Source of the DNA: Haematobacter missouriensis
GTDB lineage: Bacteria > Pseudomonadota > Alphaproteobacteria > Rhodobacterales > Rhodobacteraceae
Reading direction: 5' to 3'
DNA: 64,000 nt
NCBI RefSeq assembly: GCF_000740775.1
Contig: NZ_JFGS01000012.1
Span: 1 to 64,000, forward strand
Shown here: positions 52,739 to 61,521 of the stretch, piece after piece
Layout: the number at the start of each line of letters is the position of its first letter
Position numbering within the stretch: the stretch's first letter is position 1
Translations under genes and position numbers: made by a program
The notes under the pieces: generated by a model
Told to the model about the DNA's origin: nothing
What the model saw: only the letters and a program-made list of their open reading frames with translations
The model's database searches: none

Positions 52739-53469
52739 ACGAAAGGGCCGACCCGGCGTGTCCGGGATGAGCCGACAATGACCATGGTGCGCATGTCCGC
52801 CATTTCCGGCAACGCCTCCGAAAGGGCAACCGTTCGGAGCTCCTGATCGGGGGTGGACACGGCGCGGGCAAAGATCAGCAGCCGTTCCGGTTCGCACAGC
52901 TGCCGCAGGGCGGCCAGCACGGCACCGAACTGTGCGGGTCGCGTGCGGGATCGGGGGTTGTAGAACGCCATGGCGAAATCCGCCTCCACCGCGAGCCGCA
53001 CACGCTTGAGCACGAGATCGAAGGGTTTGAGATTGTCGGAGAGATTGATCGCGCAGAAATCGTGCCCGAGCGGAGCACCAGCCGCGGCCGCCGCCGCAAG
53101 CATGGCGGTGATGCCAGGGAGGACGCGGATGTCTGGCTCTGCCCGCGATGGGCTCTGCGGCAACTTCTCCAGCGCCTCGAACAGCGCCGAGGCCATGGCG
53201 AAGACGCCGGGATCGCCGGAGGAGACGATCACCACCCGCCGCCCCTCCGCCGCGAGACACAGCGCGTGACGGGCGCGCTCCAGCTCGTCCCCATTGTCCG
53301 AGGCATGACGCGATAGCCCCTGACGCGGGGCGATGCGGGCGACATAGGGCTGATAACCGACGACGTCGGTGGCTTCGGCCAACGCCTGCTCCACCTCGGG
53401 CGTAATCATGCGGGAGGCACCGGGACCAAGGCCCGCCACGGTGATCCAGCCGGGCTGCGGAGCGGTCAT
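52717..53469 (-). CDS. cobJ: Precorrin-3B C17-methyltransferase
   Basis: About 250 residues: WITVAGLGPGASRMITPEVEQALAEATDVVGYQPYVARI, VVIVSSGDPGVFAMASALFEAL, VLPGITAMLAAAAAAGAPLGHDFCAINLSDNLKPF. It contracts the ring and methylates C17. ATGA overlap with cobI, convergent overlap with cobK. Confidence 0.92.
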   Translation of the reverse strand: MTAPQPGWITVAGLGPGASRMITPEVEQALAEATDVVGYQPYVARIAPRQGLSRHASDNGDELERARHALCLAAEGRRVVIVSSGDPGVFAMASALFEALEKLPQSPSRAEPDIRVLPGITAMLAAAAAAGAPLGHDFCAINLSDNLKPFDLVLKRVRLAVEADFAMAFYNPRSRTRPAQFGAVLAALRQLCEPERLLIFARAVSTPDQELRTVALSEALPEMADMRTMVIVGSSRTRRVGPFVYTPRSA

Positions 53470-54182
53470 GGTCTCCGCCCTCGACCGTGCACGAGCACGA
53501 TGGAGAAATACGGAACCTCGCCCTCCACTTCGCGCAGGGGGCGCACCCGTTCGGTGGGCATCGTGCCGTTTTCCACCAACCAGGCATCCGCGAGCCTTCC
53601 CGCGGTGGCCAACGCGCGGTGCAGCTTGGCGAGATTTCGTCCAATCTTCATGACGACCAAGGCATCCGTGTCTTCTGCGCGGCGGGCGAGTTCCGCCTCC
53701 GGCAGGGTCGCGGGAATCACGGTCAGCACATCATCGCCCCACGTGATCGGCCGGCCTGTCGCGGTCCAGCAGCCCGCCATGCCGGGAATACCGGGCACGA
53801 CATCCACCATTCCGGCGGGCAAGCGCGAATGCAGATGCATGAAGCTGCCGTAAAGAAAGGGGTCTCCCTCGCAGAGCACGATCACATCGGTCTCCCGGGT
53901 CTGCTCGGCCAGGCGTGTGGACCAAATGTCGTAGAAGGGGGCGAGGGCGGCTCCGTAAGCGGGGTCGCGGAAGGGAACCTCCGTCGTCACCGGATATTCC
54001 ATCGGCCATTCCTCGGCCGCGGCGGGGATCAGCCCGTCAACGATGCGGCGCGCCTGTCCTTCCCGTCCGGGCTTGCGGAAGTAGGCGACAACCCGGGCAG
54101 TGGTCAGGAGCCGATGTGCGCGCAGGCTCATCAGGTCAGGGTCTCCTGGGCCAAGGCCGATGCAGATGACCTTTCCCATCAT
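53466..54182 (-). CDS. cobI: Precorrin-2 C20-methyltransferase
   Basis: About 238 residues: GKVICIGLGPGDPDLMSLRAHRLLTTARVVAYFRKPGREGQARRI, VIVLCEGDPFLYGSFMHLHSRL, VDVVPGIPGMAGCWTATGRPITWGDDVLTVIPATLPEAEL. Two adjacent ATGs exist (54182, 54179); the first overlaps the cobH stop by 4 bases, as with the other genes in this operon. Confidence 0.92.
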   Translation of the reverse strand: MMGKVICIGLGPGDPDLMSLRAHRLLTTARVVAYFRKPGREGQARRIVDGLIPAAAEEWPMEYPVTTEVPFRDPAYGAALAPFYDIWSTRLAEQTRETDVIVLCEGDPFLYGSFMHLHSRLPAGMVDVVPGIPGMAGCWTATGRPITWGDDVLTVIPATLPEAELARRAEDTDALVVMKIGRNLAKLHRALATAGRLADAWLVENGTMPTERVRPLREVEGEVPYFSIVLVHGRGRRP

Positions 54183-54808
54183 TCGCTCCGACTGGCGAGA
54201 GCGTTGACAGCCGCTACGGTGACGGCGGAACCGCCAAGCCGTCCTTCGATCGAGCACCATGGCGCGGGGTTGTCTGCGATGAGCGCCGCTTTGGACTCCG
54301 CCGCTCCGATGAATCCTACGGGGCAACCAACGATTGCCGCCGGACGTGGGCAGGCCGGGTCCTCAAGCATGTTGAGCAGGTGAAAGAGCGCGGTGGGTGC
54401 ATTGCCGATCGCGACGACCGCGCCCGCCAGCCACGGACGCCACAGCTCAACCGCCGCGGCGCTTCGGGTGGTTGCCAGCCGGTTGGCCAGATCGGGAACC
54501 TCCCTTTCGTGAAGGGTGCAGATCACCGCGTTGCCGGTGGGTAGGCGGGTGCGGGTGATGCCCTCCGCCACCATGCGTGCATCGCAAAGAACCGGTGCGC
54601 CCGCTTCCAGCGCCGCGCGGGCGACAGTGGCGAAATCGCGGGAAAAGCGGATATGCGCCGCCAGTTCCACCATCCCCGCGGCGTGTATCATCCGCACGGC
54701 GACGATCTCCTCCTCGGAGGTGAAGCCGGCAAGATCGGCCTCGGCGCGGATTGTGGCGAAGCTGGCGCGATAGATGGCCGCGCCGTCTGTTTCATAAAGG
54801 TGGGGCAA
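54179..54808 (-). CDS. cobH: Precorrin-8X methylmutase
   Basis: About 209 residues: HLYETDGAAIYRASFATIRAEADLAGFTSEEEIVAVRMIHAAGMVE, LCDARMVAEGITRTRLPTGNAVICTL, IVGCPVGFIGAAESKAAL. The catalytic His is in MIHAAGMVE. It moves the methyl group from C11 to C12 to give hydrogenobyrinate. Overlaps cobG by 17 bases. Confidence 0.92.
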   Translation of the reverse strand: MPHLYETDGAAIYRASFATIRAEADLAGFTSEEEIVAVRMIHAAGMVELAAHIRFSRDFATVARAALEAGAPVLCDARMVAEGITRTRLPTGNAVICTLHEREVPDLANRLATTRSAAAVELWRPWLAGAVVAIGNAPTALFHLLNMLEDPACPRPAAIVGCPVGFIGAAESKAALIADNPAPWCSIEGRLGGSAVTVAAVNALASRSE

Positions 54809-55916
54809 GCGGGCCTCTCAGCAGGGTATGAACGTCGTCGATGGATAGATCCTGAAGGGCGGGGGGGTCGCACGCACGCCCGTTGCGGATCAGGTCAAAT
54901 CTGCCCATGCGACCGGTGAGCGTGATGTCTGCGGATCGGGGATGCGCACAGCCCTTTGCACATCCCGACACATGCAGCGATGCTGAACCCGGCAGGTGCG
55001 GGGCCAGCCCCGCTGCCAGCTCCCGTGTCACCACGCTTGCAGAGCCACAGGACGGCTTCCCGGGACAGGCGCTGACCCGGAGCCGGGGATCGGCCGGGTC
55101 GATGATCCAGTCCGGCGCGGGCGCCACCACCGCCCCCACGAGCACCGACCGCCAAGGGGTGAGGCGCAGGGGTCCCGTGGCGAGCGCGCGGAGCGTCGCC
55201 GCCGTCAACCGCCCGAAGGGGAGCGCCACGCAACTCCCCGCTTCCGTCTCGGCCGGTTGGAGCGGCTCGCCCCGTAGCGGCGGAGAAGCGGCTTTCAACG
55301 GAGGCTCACCGCCCGCGGTGATGAGGGTGGACATGCGGCGATGGTCGGCCGCATGCGCGCTGAACCACCTGGCGATATCCATAGCCCGCTCGACGGCTGT
55401 TGCCGCGCTGACCCGTTCCCCAAGCGCCATCCCGTCCGCGCGCACAATCAACCCCTCCTTCGCACGTTCGAGCCGTATATCGGCGGAGGCGCCGCCGAGG
55501 ATCGCCCTTGCGCCGGTATCCACGGCAAAGCCGAATTTCGCAGGGAGGTCCAGATCCTCCGCCAGCGCGGCCTCCAGCGCGGCGCTCAGCCCGAGGGTCT
55601 CTGGATCATTCGTTATGGGGGTCGTCAGGATGTTCCGCCGCGCTTCCCTCGCGGGATCATCGTCGAGCAGGTCGAGGGTGTGCAGCGCCTGGTGCAGTTC
55701 GGGAAGCGATTTCTGCCGGATGCCACGGAACTGAAGACTCGCGCGGTTACCGAGATCGAATTCCCCAGACCCGTGCGCTTCCGCCAGATCGGCGAGGGCC
55801 AGCGCTTGCCCGATTCCGAGGCGTGAGGCCCGGGGGCGAAGGCGGACTATCAGCCCATCCCCGGATTCCATGGGGCGGAGCGCGCCTGGACACCAGCCCT
55901 TTACGTTGTGGCTCAT
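54792..55916 (-). CDS. cobG: Precorrin-3B synthase (4Fe-4S)
   Basis: About 374 residues of the nitrite/sulfite-reductase-like family: MSHNVKGWCPGALRPMESGDGLIVRLRPRASRLG, and the iron-sulfur Cys set in SACPGKPSCGSASVV and VSGCAKGCAHP. CobG uses O2 to hydroxylate precorrin-3A, so this organism makes cobalamin by the aerobic route. ATGA overlap with cobN. Confidence 0.9.
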   Translation of the reverse strand: MSHNVKGWCPGALRPMESGDGLIVRLRPRASRLGIGQALALADLAEAHGSGEFDLGNRASLQFRGIRQKSLPELHQALHTLDLLDDDPAREARRNILTTPITNDPETLGLSAALEAALAEDLDLPAKFGFAVDTGARAILGGASADIRLERAKEGLIVRADGMALGERVSAATAVERAMDIARWFSAHAADHRRMSTLITAGGEPPLKAASPPLRGEPLQPAETEAGSCVALPFGRLTAATLRALATGPLRLTPWRSVLVGAVVAPAPDWIIDPADPRLRVSACPGKPSCGSASVVTRELAAGLAPHLPGSASLHVSGCAKGCAHPRSADITLTGRMGRFDLIRNGRACDPPALQDLSIDDVHTLLRGPLAPPL

Positions 55917-58900
55917 GTCAGCCCCGCTGCGCGGCTGTTGGAACGGGATCGCCAGAGCCCCGCTTCGGCAAGAGCTGCGAAACACCCCTCCATGGCGTCA
56001 AGCGCCGCCGGATTTGCATGGGCGAGGAAAGCCCGAACGTCCGGTTCATCGAGCGTCGCCGCGTGGTAAAGGTCAAACAGATGCGTGGGCACGACACCAG
56101 CGAGATGGGCAAAGGCGGCCATGTGGTCGAGCGTGGCGGCGATTTCCGCCGCGCCGCGAAAGCCGTGCCGCATCATGCCGCGTATCCAGGCGGGATGGCT
56201 TGCCCTTGCCCGGACCACCCGGGCGATTTCCTCAGCCAACGGACGGGCGCGGGGGCGTTCGGGCCGCGTCGCGTCAAGGTGGTAGAGCGCGGGCGGCATC
56301 GCCCCGATCCGGGCCATTGCCGCCGCGAAACCGGCCTCATGCGCCGCATAGTCTTCGGCCAGGAGAAGGTCCGTCTCGGGGAGATCCTGCGTGTGGACGA
56401 AACTGTCGGCGTTTCGCAAGCGCTCCTCCAGCGCGGCACGGGCGGGTGCACCGTTCGCGTCATGGGCAGAGGCCGCGAGCCATGCCTCGCCCGCCGCCTG
56501 GCGCCCATCCTCCGTGAGATCGCCGAGCGTAATGCCAAGACCATAGCTGCCGGGTTTCGGGCAGAAGACCCGGGGCCCTCCGGGCGATGCGACGTAGGGA
56601 TTCATGTCAGCGGCCTCGTCCCTGAGGGCGAGCGCCCCGATCGCGGCTTCGAAAAGCTGTGCAAGATCGGGAAAGACATCCCGGAACAGGCCCGAAACCC
56701 GCAGCGTCACTTCTGTCCGTGGCCGATCCATGAGGGCGAGGGGAATGATCTCGTAACCCGTCAGCCGGTCGGAGGCATCGTCCCAGACGGGCCTCACACC
56801 GGCGAGATGCAGCGCCATGGCGAAGTCCTCTCCCGCCGTTCGCATCGTCGCCGAGCCCCAGAGATTGACCACCAGTCCGCGTGGGTAATCGCCCCTATCC
56901 TGCAGGTGGCGCCGGACCAGTTCCTCGGCCAGTTTTACCCCCTGTGCGTGAGCCGCGCGCGAAGGAACGGCGCGCGGGTCCGTGCCGTACATGTTGCGCC
57001 CTGTCGGGAGAACGTCACTGCGCCCGCGATAAGGTGAGCCGGACGGCCCGGGCAGTATTGGCTTGCCGGAGAGGGCGGCGGGAAGAGACCTTTGCTCCGC
57101 CTCGACGGAGGCACGATCCCCTGCCAGTCCGCCCCCCGCCTGCGGCGTGCCGCGACCCCATATGTGCAGTCCCTCGCCGAACTGGCTTTCCTTCACGTCG
57201 CAGACGAAGCGGTCGATACGCGGGATCGCCTCCGCCGCCGATGCGTTCCCCGGAAGGCCAAGGTCGTCCTCGATGCCCGCCCGCTGGGCCTCCTCGCGAA
57301 TGGCGGAGATCAGCCGGGTGCGGCGCGGCGGGTCCAGCCCGTCGGCGGTGGAATACTCATCCAGCAGACGCTCGATCCGCAGAAGTTCCGGTGAGAGGCC
57401 GCTCTCGGCCAGCGGCGGGGGCAGATGGCCGAGCGTCACGGCACCAAGGCGGCGGCGTGCCTGCGCGGCCTCTCCCGGATCGTTGACGATGAACGGGTAG
57501 ATTACCGGCATCGCGCCGGTCAGCGCCTGCGGCCAGCACACAGGCGAAAGCGCAGCGGCCTTGCCGGGCAGCCATTCCAGCGTGCCATGTGCGCCGATAT
57601 GCACGATGGCATCCACCTGCTCGCGCAGCCAGAGGTAGAAGGCGGCATAGGCGTGGCAGGGGACGCGGGTCGTATCGTGATAGGCGTCCTCCCGGTCCTC
57701 TCCGCCGCCGCGCTCCGGTTGAAGCGCCAGCAAAAGGTTGCCGCGACGGGTGGCGTGAAAGGCGAAGTCCGCACCCGCGACATCGCCGTGGGTCGCGCGC
57801 AGCTCCGCCTGCAATGCTTCGGGAAGGCTTTGGAGTGCGTGGCGGTAGGAGGCGAGGGGCCACTGCACTCTTTCGTCGAGTGCCGCTTCCAGCGCGGGGC
57901 CGGAGGGCGCCGAATGGCCTGCCTCGCGCAAATCCTCAAGCATCGCCTCTGCCGATGCAAACACGTCGAGTCCTACGGCATGTGCCGCTCGGTGGGCCTT
58001 GCCGGGGTAGGTGGACAGGACAAGCGCCACGCGTCGCTCTGCGGGAGGCAGCATCGCAAGCCGGTGCCAAGCGCGCACACGGGCGACCGTCGCGGCAATA
58101 CCGGGCGCATCCGCCCCATGCCGGGACTGGGTGAACTGCAGATCCGCATTCCGCGCCCGCTGCTCCTTGAAAGAAATCACGCCTGCACCGATCCGCCCGT
58201 CCACCTCCGGCAGCGCGACATGCATGGCCAGATCGGAGGGGGAAAGGCCGCGCCCGGACTCCTGCCACGCCGCGCGTGTGGACGTGGCGTGGATAGCCTG
58301 AAACACCGGCACACGGGCCGCTTCGAGCGGCGACGCCCCCTCGCTTCGGGCGGAGAAGGCGGTAGTGTTGACGATCGCGACAGGTGCCAGCGCAGGCAAG
58401 ATGTCACGAAGCCATGCGGCGGCCGCGCTGTCCTTCAGGCTTGGCAGGAACAGACCCGCGGCGCGAAAGCCCTCCCGTTCAAAGCCCCGGATCAGTTCCG
58501 CGATCCCATCCGTATCCGCAGAAGCGAGCCAAGCGCGATAGAACGGAAGGGCGACAAACGGCCGTGTGTCGCCGGGCGGATCGCACGTCGGGCCGGTATC
58601 GGGATGCCAGAAGCCGAAGGAGGGCAGCGTCTTGGACCCGGGGACGGGTCCGGCATACAGCCCCGCGGCCAGAGCAAGCTGTGCCAGAGCCCCTTGCGCC
58701 GCGATTTCTCCCCCTGCTTCGCAGAGGGTGGAAAGCCTTCGCAGCGTCGCCAAGGGGAGCGTGGAGGCAACGTCCAAAGCCGGATCTGGGCACCCGTCGG
58801 CAGGCAGGATGGCAAGGGCGATGCCCCTCTCCCGTGCCAGCCGCGAAACCTGTTCCACGCCGTAGGACCACCATGATGCGCCCCCGATGAGCCGGATCAG

Positions 58901-59146
58901 AACTCCCTTGGCCCCCGAAAGCGTACGGTCAATATATGTGTCCACGGACAGCGGATGGGCGAGCGCGGACAGATTGGCCAGCCGCAACGAGGGCAGCCCC
59001 TCCCGCCCCCGATGCCAGCCCGCCGCGAAAGCCCCGAGATCACTGTCGGAGAACGACAACACCACAAGATCCGCAGGCGATTGCCCCAGATCCTGCGGCG
59101 TGGCCGTCTCCTCCAGCCCGTGGCTTTCGCGGAACAGGACGTGCAT
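55913..59146 (-). CDS. cobN: Cobaltochelatase subunit CobN
   Basis: About 1077 residues, near the usual 1100-1280 of CobN. Its start MHVLFRESHGLEETATPQDLGQSPADLVVLSFSDSDL and internal blocks VALVLSTYPGKAHRAAHAVGLDVF, IVHIGAHGTLEWLPGKAAALSP and VVNLWGSATMRTAGEDFAMALHLAGVRPVWD are those of the magnesium-chelatase-H-like superfamily. It needs CobS and CobT, which are not in this window. One base overlap (TGATG) with cobW. Confidence 0.92.
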   Translation of the reverse strand: MHVLFRESHGLEETATPQDLGQSPADLVVLSFSDSDLGAFAAGWHRGREGLPSLRLANLSALAHPLSVDTYIDRTLSGAKGVLIRLIGGASWWSYGVEQVSRLARERGIALAILPADGCPDPALDVASTLPLATLRRLSTLCEAGGEIAAQGALAQLALAAGLYAGPVPGSKTLPSFGFWHPDTGPTCDPPGDTRPFVALPFYRAWLASADTDGIAELIRGFEREGFRAAGLFLPSLKDSAAAAWLRDILPALAPVAIVNTTAFSARSEGASPLEAARVPVFQAIHATSTRAAWQESGRGLSPSDLAMHVALPEVDGRIGAGVISFKEQRARNADLQFTQSRHGADAPGIAATVARVRAWHRLAMLPPAERRVALVLSTYPGKAHRAAHAVGLDVFASAEAMLEDLREAGHSAPSGPALEAALDERVQWPLASYRHALQSLPEALQAELRATHGDVAGADFAFHATRRGNLLLALQPERGGGEDREDAYHDTTRVPCHAYAAFYLWLREQVDAIVHIGAHGTLEWLPGKAAALSPVCWPQALTGAMPVIYPFIVNDPGEAAQARRRLGAVTLGHLPPPLAESGLSPELLRIERLLDEYSTADGLDPPRRTRLISAIREEAQRAGIEDDLGLPGNASAAEAIPRIDRFVCDVKESQFGEGLHIWGRGTPQAGGGLAGDRASVEAEQRSLPAALSGKPILPGPSGSPYRGRSDVLPTGRNMYGTDPRAVPSRAAHAQGVKLAEELVRRHLQDRGDYPRGLVVNLWGSATMRTAGEDFAMALHLAGVRPVWDDASDRLTGYEIIPLALMDRPRTEVTLRVSGLFRDVFPDLAQLFEAAIGALALRDEAADMNPYVASPGGPRVFCPKPGSYGLGITLGDLTEDGRQAAGEAWLAASAHDANGAPARAALEERLRNADSFVHTQDLPETDLLLAEDYAAHEAGFAAAMARIGAMPPALYHLDATRPERPRARPLAEEIARVVRARASHPAWIRGMMRHGFRGAAEIAATLDHMAAFAHLAGVVPTHLFDLYHAATLDEPDVRAFLAHANPAALDAMEGCFAALAEAGLWRSRSNSRAAGLT

Positions 59147-60162
59147 CAGAGGAGCGCCGCCCGCACGGCTTCGGCATCGAGATCGCCCTTCTCCGCGATG
59201 ACGACGAGCCGCCCCTGCCGCGGCTGCTCCCCCCAGAGGCGGTCGAACTGATGGCGAACGCGCGGGCCGACGGCCTGCACCAGAAGGCGGAGTGGTCTGT
59301 CCCTGACCGCCACATGTCCCTTCACGCGGAGAATCCTCTGCTCGCCCGCCAGCGCGGCGACCCGGTCGGCCAGCGCCTGCGGATCGGCTATCTCCGGCAT
59401 GTCGAGGACAATGGTGTCGAAATCGTCGTGGTCATGCTCCTCCTCCCCGTCGTGGTGGGAGGGGCGGGCGTCCAGCCCATCTTCTGCGGCGGCGTTGAGC
59501 CCAAGCACGACGCGGGGGTCGATCATCCCCTCGGTGAGTGCGATCATCGGCAGCGCGCGGGGTGCTTCGGCTCCGATTATCCTGCGCGCTTCCGCCAACC
59601 CGGCCTCACCGGCCAGATCGGCCTTCGACAGCAGCACGATATCCGCGCAGGCGATCTGATCCTCGAACACCTCCGACAGCGGCGTTTCGTGATCGACCTC
59701 CGACGCGTCGCCCGGATGCGCTGGATCAGGCGCGAAAAGGCCCTTCGCAACCGCTTCTGCATCCGCCACGGCCACCACGCCATCGATCGTGATCCGCGAG
59801 CGCAGGTCGGGCCAGTCGAACGCCTTCAGCAACGGCTTCGGCAAGGCAAGGCCGGAGGTCTCGATCACGATATGATCGGGCCGCGGCTCCAGCGCCATCA
59901 GCCGCTCGATGGAGGGGATGAACTCATCGGCGACGGTGCAGCAGATGCAGCCGTTGGTAAGCTCGACGATATTCGCCTCCGGGCAATCGGCATCCGCACA
60001 GGCGCGGATCAGGTCGCCGTCCACCCCGACATCGCCGAATTCGTTGACCAGCACCGCCAGCCTGCGCCCGCCGGGATTCTGCAGAAGATGCCGGATCAGC
60101 GTGGTCTTTCCCGCGCCCAGAAATCCGGTGACGATGGTGACGGGGGTCTTTTCGATGGACAT
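59146..60162 (-). CDS. cobW: CobW-type GTPase, cobalt/zinc chaperone
   Basis: About 338 residues: nucleotide loop GFLGAGKTTLIRHLL (about 13-27), the metal-binding CICC motif (Cys72, 74, 75) and a His-rich loop SHHDGEEEHDHDD near residue 235. CobW proteins of the COG0523 family load cobalt or zinc into client proteins. It is directly before cobN, so cobalt delivery to the cobaltochelatase is likely. It starts one base after the DUF1636 gene stop. Confidence 0.9.
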   Translation of the reverse strand: MSIEKTPVTIVTGFLGAGKTTLIRHLLQNPGGRRLAVLVNEFGDVGVDGDLIRACADADCPEANIVELTNGCICCTVADEFIPSIERLMALEPRPDHIVIETSGLALPKPLLKAFDWPDLRSRITIDGVVAVADAEAVAKGLFAPDPAHPGDASEVDHETPLSEVFEDQIACADIVLLSKADLAGEAGLAEARRIIGAEAPRALPMIALTEGMIDPRVVLGLNAAAEDGLDARPSHHDGEEEHDHDDFDTIVLDMPEIADPQALADRVAALAGEQRILRVKGHVAVRDRPLRLLVQAVGPRVRHQFDRLWGEQPRQGRLVVIAEKGDLDAEAVRAALL

Positions 60163-60525
60163 TCAATCCTCCAGAGGCGGGATGCGGGCGATGGTGTTCT
60201 TGCGGATGACCTCGGGTCGCGCACGCCACGGCACCACGCCATCGGGCGCGGCCGCATAGGCGTGGATCATGGCGATCAGGTCATCGAGGTGGAGGTCCGG
60301 GTTCAGGGCGCCCTGCACATAGGTCCAGCGCCCGCGCCCGCGAAGGACCACGGCGCAACCCTTCGAGCAGGCCGACAGGCATTGCTGGCGCCGGTGGTCG
60401 ATGCCCGCGCGCGCAAGCGCGTCAGACAGACGCGCGCCATCGCGGGGCGCATCGGGGGCCACGGTTGAGTCGGCACCTTGCAGGCGGCAGGTGGTACAGA
60501 CCACCAGTTCCATCGCATCGCTCAT
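60163..60525 (-). CDS. DUF1636 metal-binding protein
   Basis: About 120 residues with MELVVCTTCRLQGAD at the start and CLSACSKGCAVVLRG, four to five Cys arranged like a thioredoxin-fold ferredoxin-type Fe-S protein. DUF1636 is typically the neighbour of COG0523 CobW genes and may carry a metal or Fe-S cluster. ATG 60525 is used because the family starts near MELVVC. It is the first gene after riboswitch 2. Confidence 0.8.
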   Translation of the reverse strand: MSDAMELVVCTTCRLQGADSTVAPDAPRDGARLSDALARAGIDHRRQQCLSACSKGCAVVLRGRGRWTYVQGALNPDLHLDDLIAMIHAYAAAPDGVVPWRARPEVIRKNTIARIPPLED

Positions 60526-60639
60526 CGGCCCCTCCGGCCAGACGGTCTTGGCGGACGGGCACAGAACGGGGTTGCCGGAACGGCAATCACCGCCCTGCGG
60601 CACACCCCGGCCGCGGCTTCGGGCAACCGCCCTGGGGGC

Positions 60640-60818
60640 GGCAGATCGCGGCAGGTCTCCCGGCTTGCGGATGTCAGGGTTTCCCCTAGCGGGCGCCCCG
60701 CCTTCCCGGTTTCCCAGTGGCTCTGCGGGCGACCTCTCCGGTCACGGTCGCGGGGGCGGCTGCGTTGGGGCGGTGAAGCCTGTCGCATTCCCTCTTAGCC
60801 TGCCATATGGCAGGAACC
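60640..60818 (-). promoter_or_regulatory. Cobalamin riboswitch 2
   Basis: On the minus strand: a perfect palindromic P2 stem CCTGCCATATGGCAGG (60799-60814), AAGAGGGAA near 60788, GCCGCCCCCGCGACCGTGA near 60750, GCCACTG near 60718, GGGAAGGC near 60703, and the terminal AAGCCGGGAGACCTGCC near 60652. It controls the operon that starts with DUF1636 and cobW. The promoter must lie upstream, i.e. in the start of cobO. Confidence 0.9.
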
Positions 60819-60870
60819 AGCGATGCGGACAGCCAAGCCACGCCGCGCGCCGGAAGTCAAGGAGAGTGCC

Positions 60871-61497
60871 GTGCCCGATGACACCATCACGCCGGAGGAA
60901 GCCGCCGCCCATGCGGAGAAAAAGGCGCGCATCAAGGCAGCGCGGGACCGCATGATGGCCCAACGGACCGGAGAGAAGGGGCTGGTGATCGTTCTTACGG
61001 GTCCGGGGAAGGGCAAGTCCTCCTCCGCCTTCGGCATGGTGCTGCGCTCCATCGCCCATGGCATGCCAACCGCCGTGGTGCAGTTCATCAAGGGCGCGAT
61101 GACCACCGGGGAGCGCGATCTGCTGACCGGCAGCTTCGGCCACCTCTGCCGGTTCCACACCATGGGCGAGGGTTTCACGTGGGAGACGCAGGACCTTGCC
61201 CGCGATCGCGCTGCCGCGGGGGCGGCGTGGGAAAAGGCGAAAGAGATGATCCGCGATCCCTCGATCCGTATGGTGCTCCTCGACGAGATCAATATCGCGC
61301 TCCGCTACGATTATCTCGACATCGCGGAGGTGGTGGCGTTCCTTCGGGATGAAAAACCCCCGATGACGCATGTCGTGCTCACCGGACGGAACGCGAAATC
61401 CGAATTGATCGAGGTTGCCGATCTGGTAACCGAGATGCAGGCCGTGAAACATCCGTTCCGCAATGGTATCCGCGCACAAGCGGGCGTCGAGTTCTGA
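60871..61497 (+). CDS. cobO: Cob(I)yrinic acid a,c-diamide adenosyltransferase
   Basis: About 208 residues with Walker-type VIVLTGPGKGKSSSAFGMVLRS, VVQFIKGAMTTGERDLL and VLLDEINIALRYDYLDIAEVV of the CobO/BtuR family. It adenosylates the cobalt. GTG 60871 follows GGAG by 6 bases; the ATG at 60823 would add 16 residues without support. It is divergent from riboswitch 2, so its promoter overlaps the opposite riboswitch leader region. Confidence 0.9.
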   Translation: MPDDTITPEEAAAHAEKKARIKAARDRMMAQRTGEKGLVIVLTGPGKGKSSSAFGMVLRSIAHGMPTAVVQFIKGAMTTGERDLLTGSFGHLCRFHTMGEGFTWETQDLARDRAAAGAAWEKAKEMIRDPSIRMVLLDEINIALRYDYLDIAEVVAFLRDEKPPMTHVVLTGRNAKSELIEVADLVTEMQAVKHPFRNGIRAQAGVEF

Positions 61498-61521
61498 ACG
61501 CGGCGGCCGGCCGGTGTTCAG
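61494..61521. terminator. Hairpin holding both stop codons of convergent genes
   Basis: CTGAAC (61494-61499) pairs with GTTCAG (61516-61521), with an inner CGGCCGGCCG core. Both the cobO stop (TGA) and the convergent GrdB-like stop (TGA) are inside it. No T-run on either side; termination is uncertain. Confidence 0.4.

Noticed and set aside
58936-60468. Plus-strand open frame of about 510 codons opposite cobN and cobW
   Set aside because: Shadow of high-GC coding sequence; the minus-strand genes have all expected motifs.
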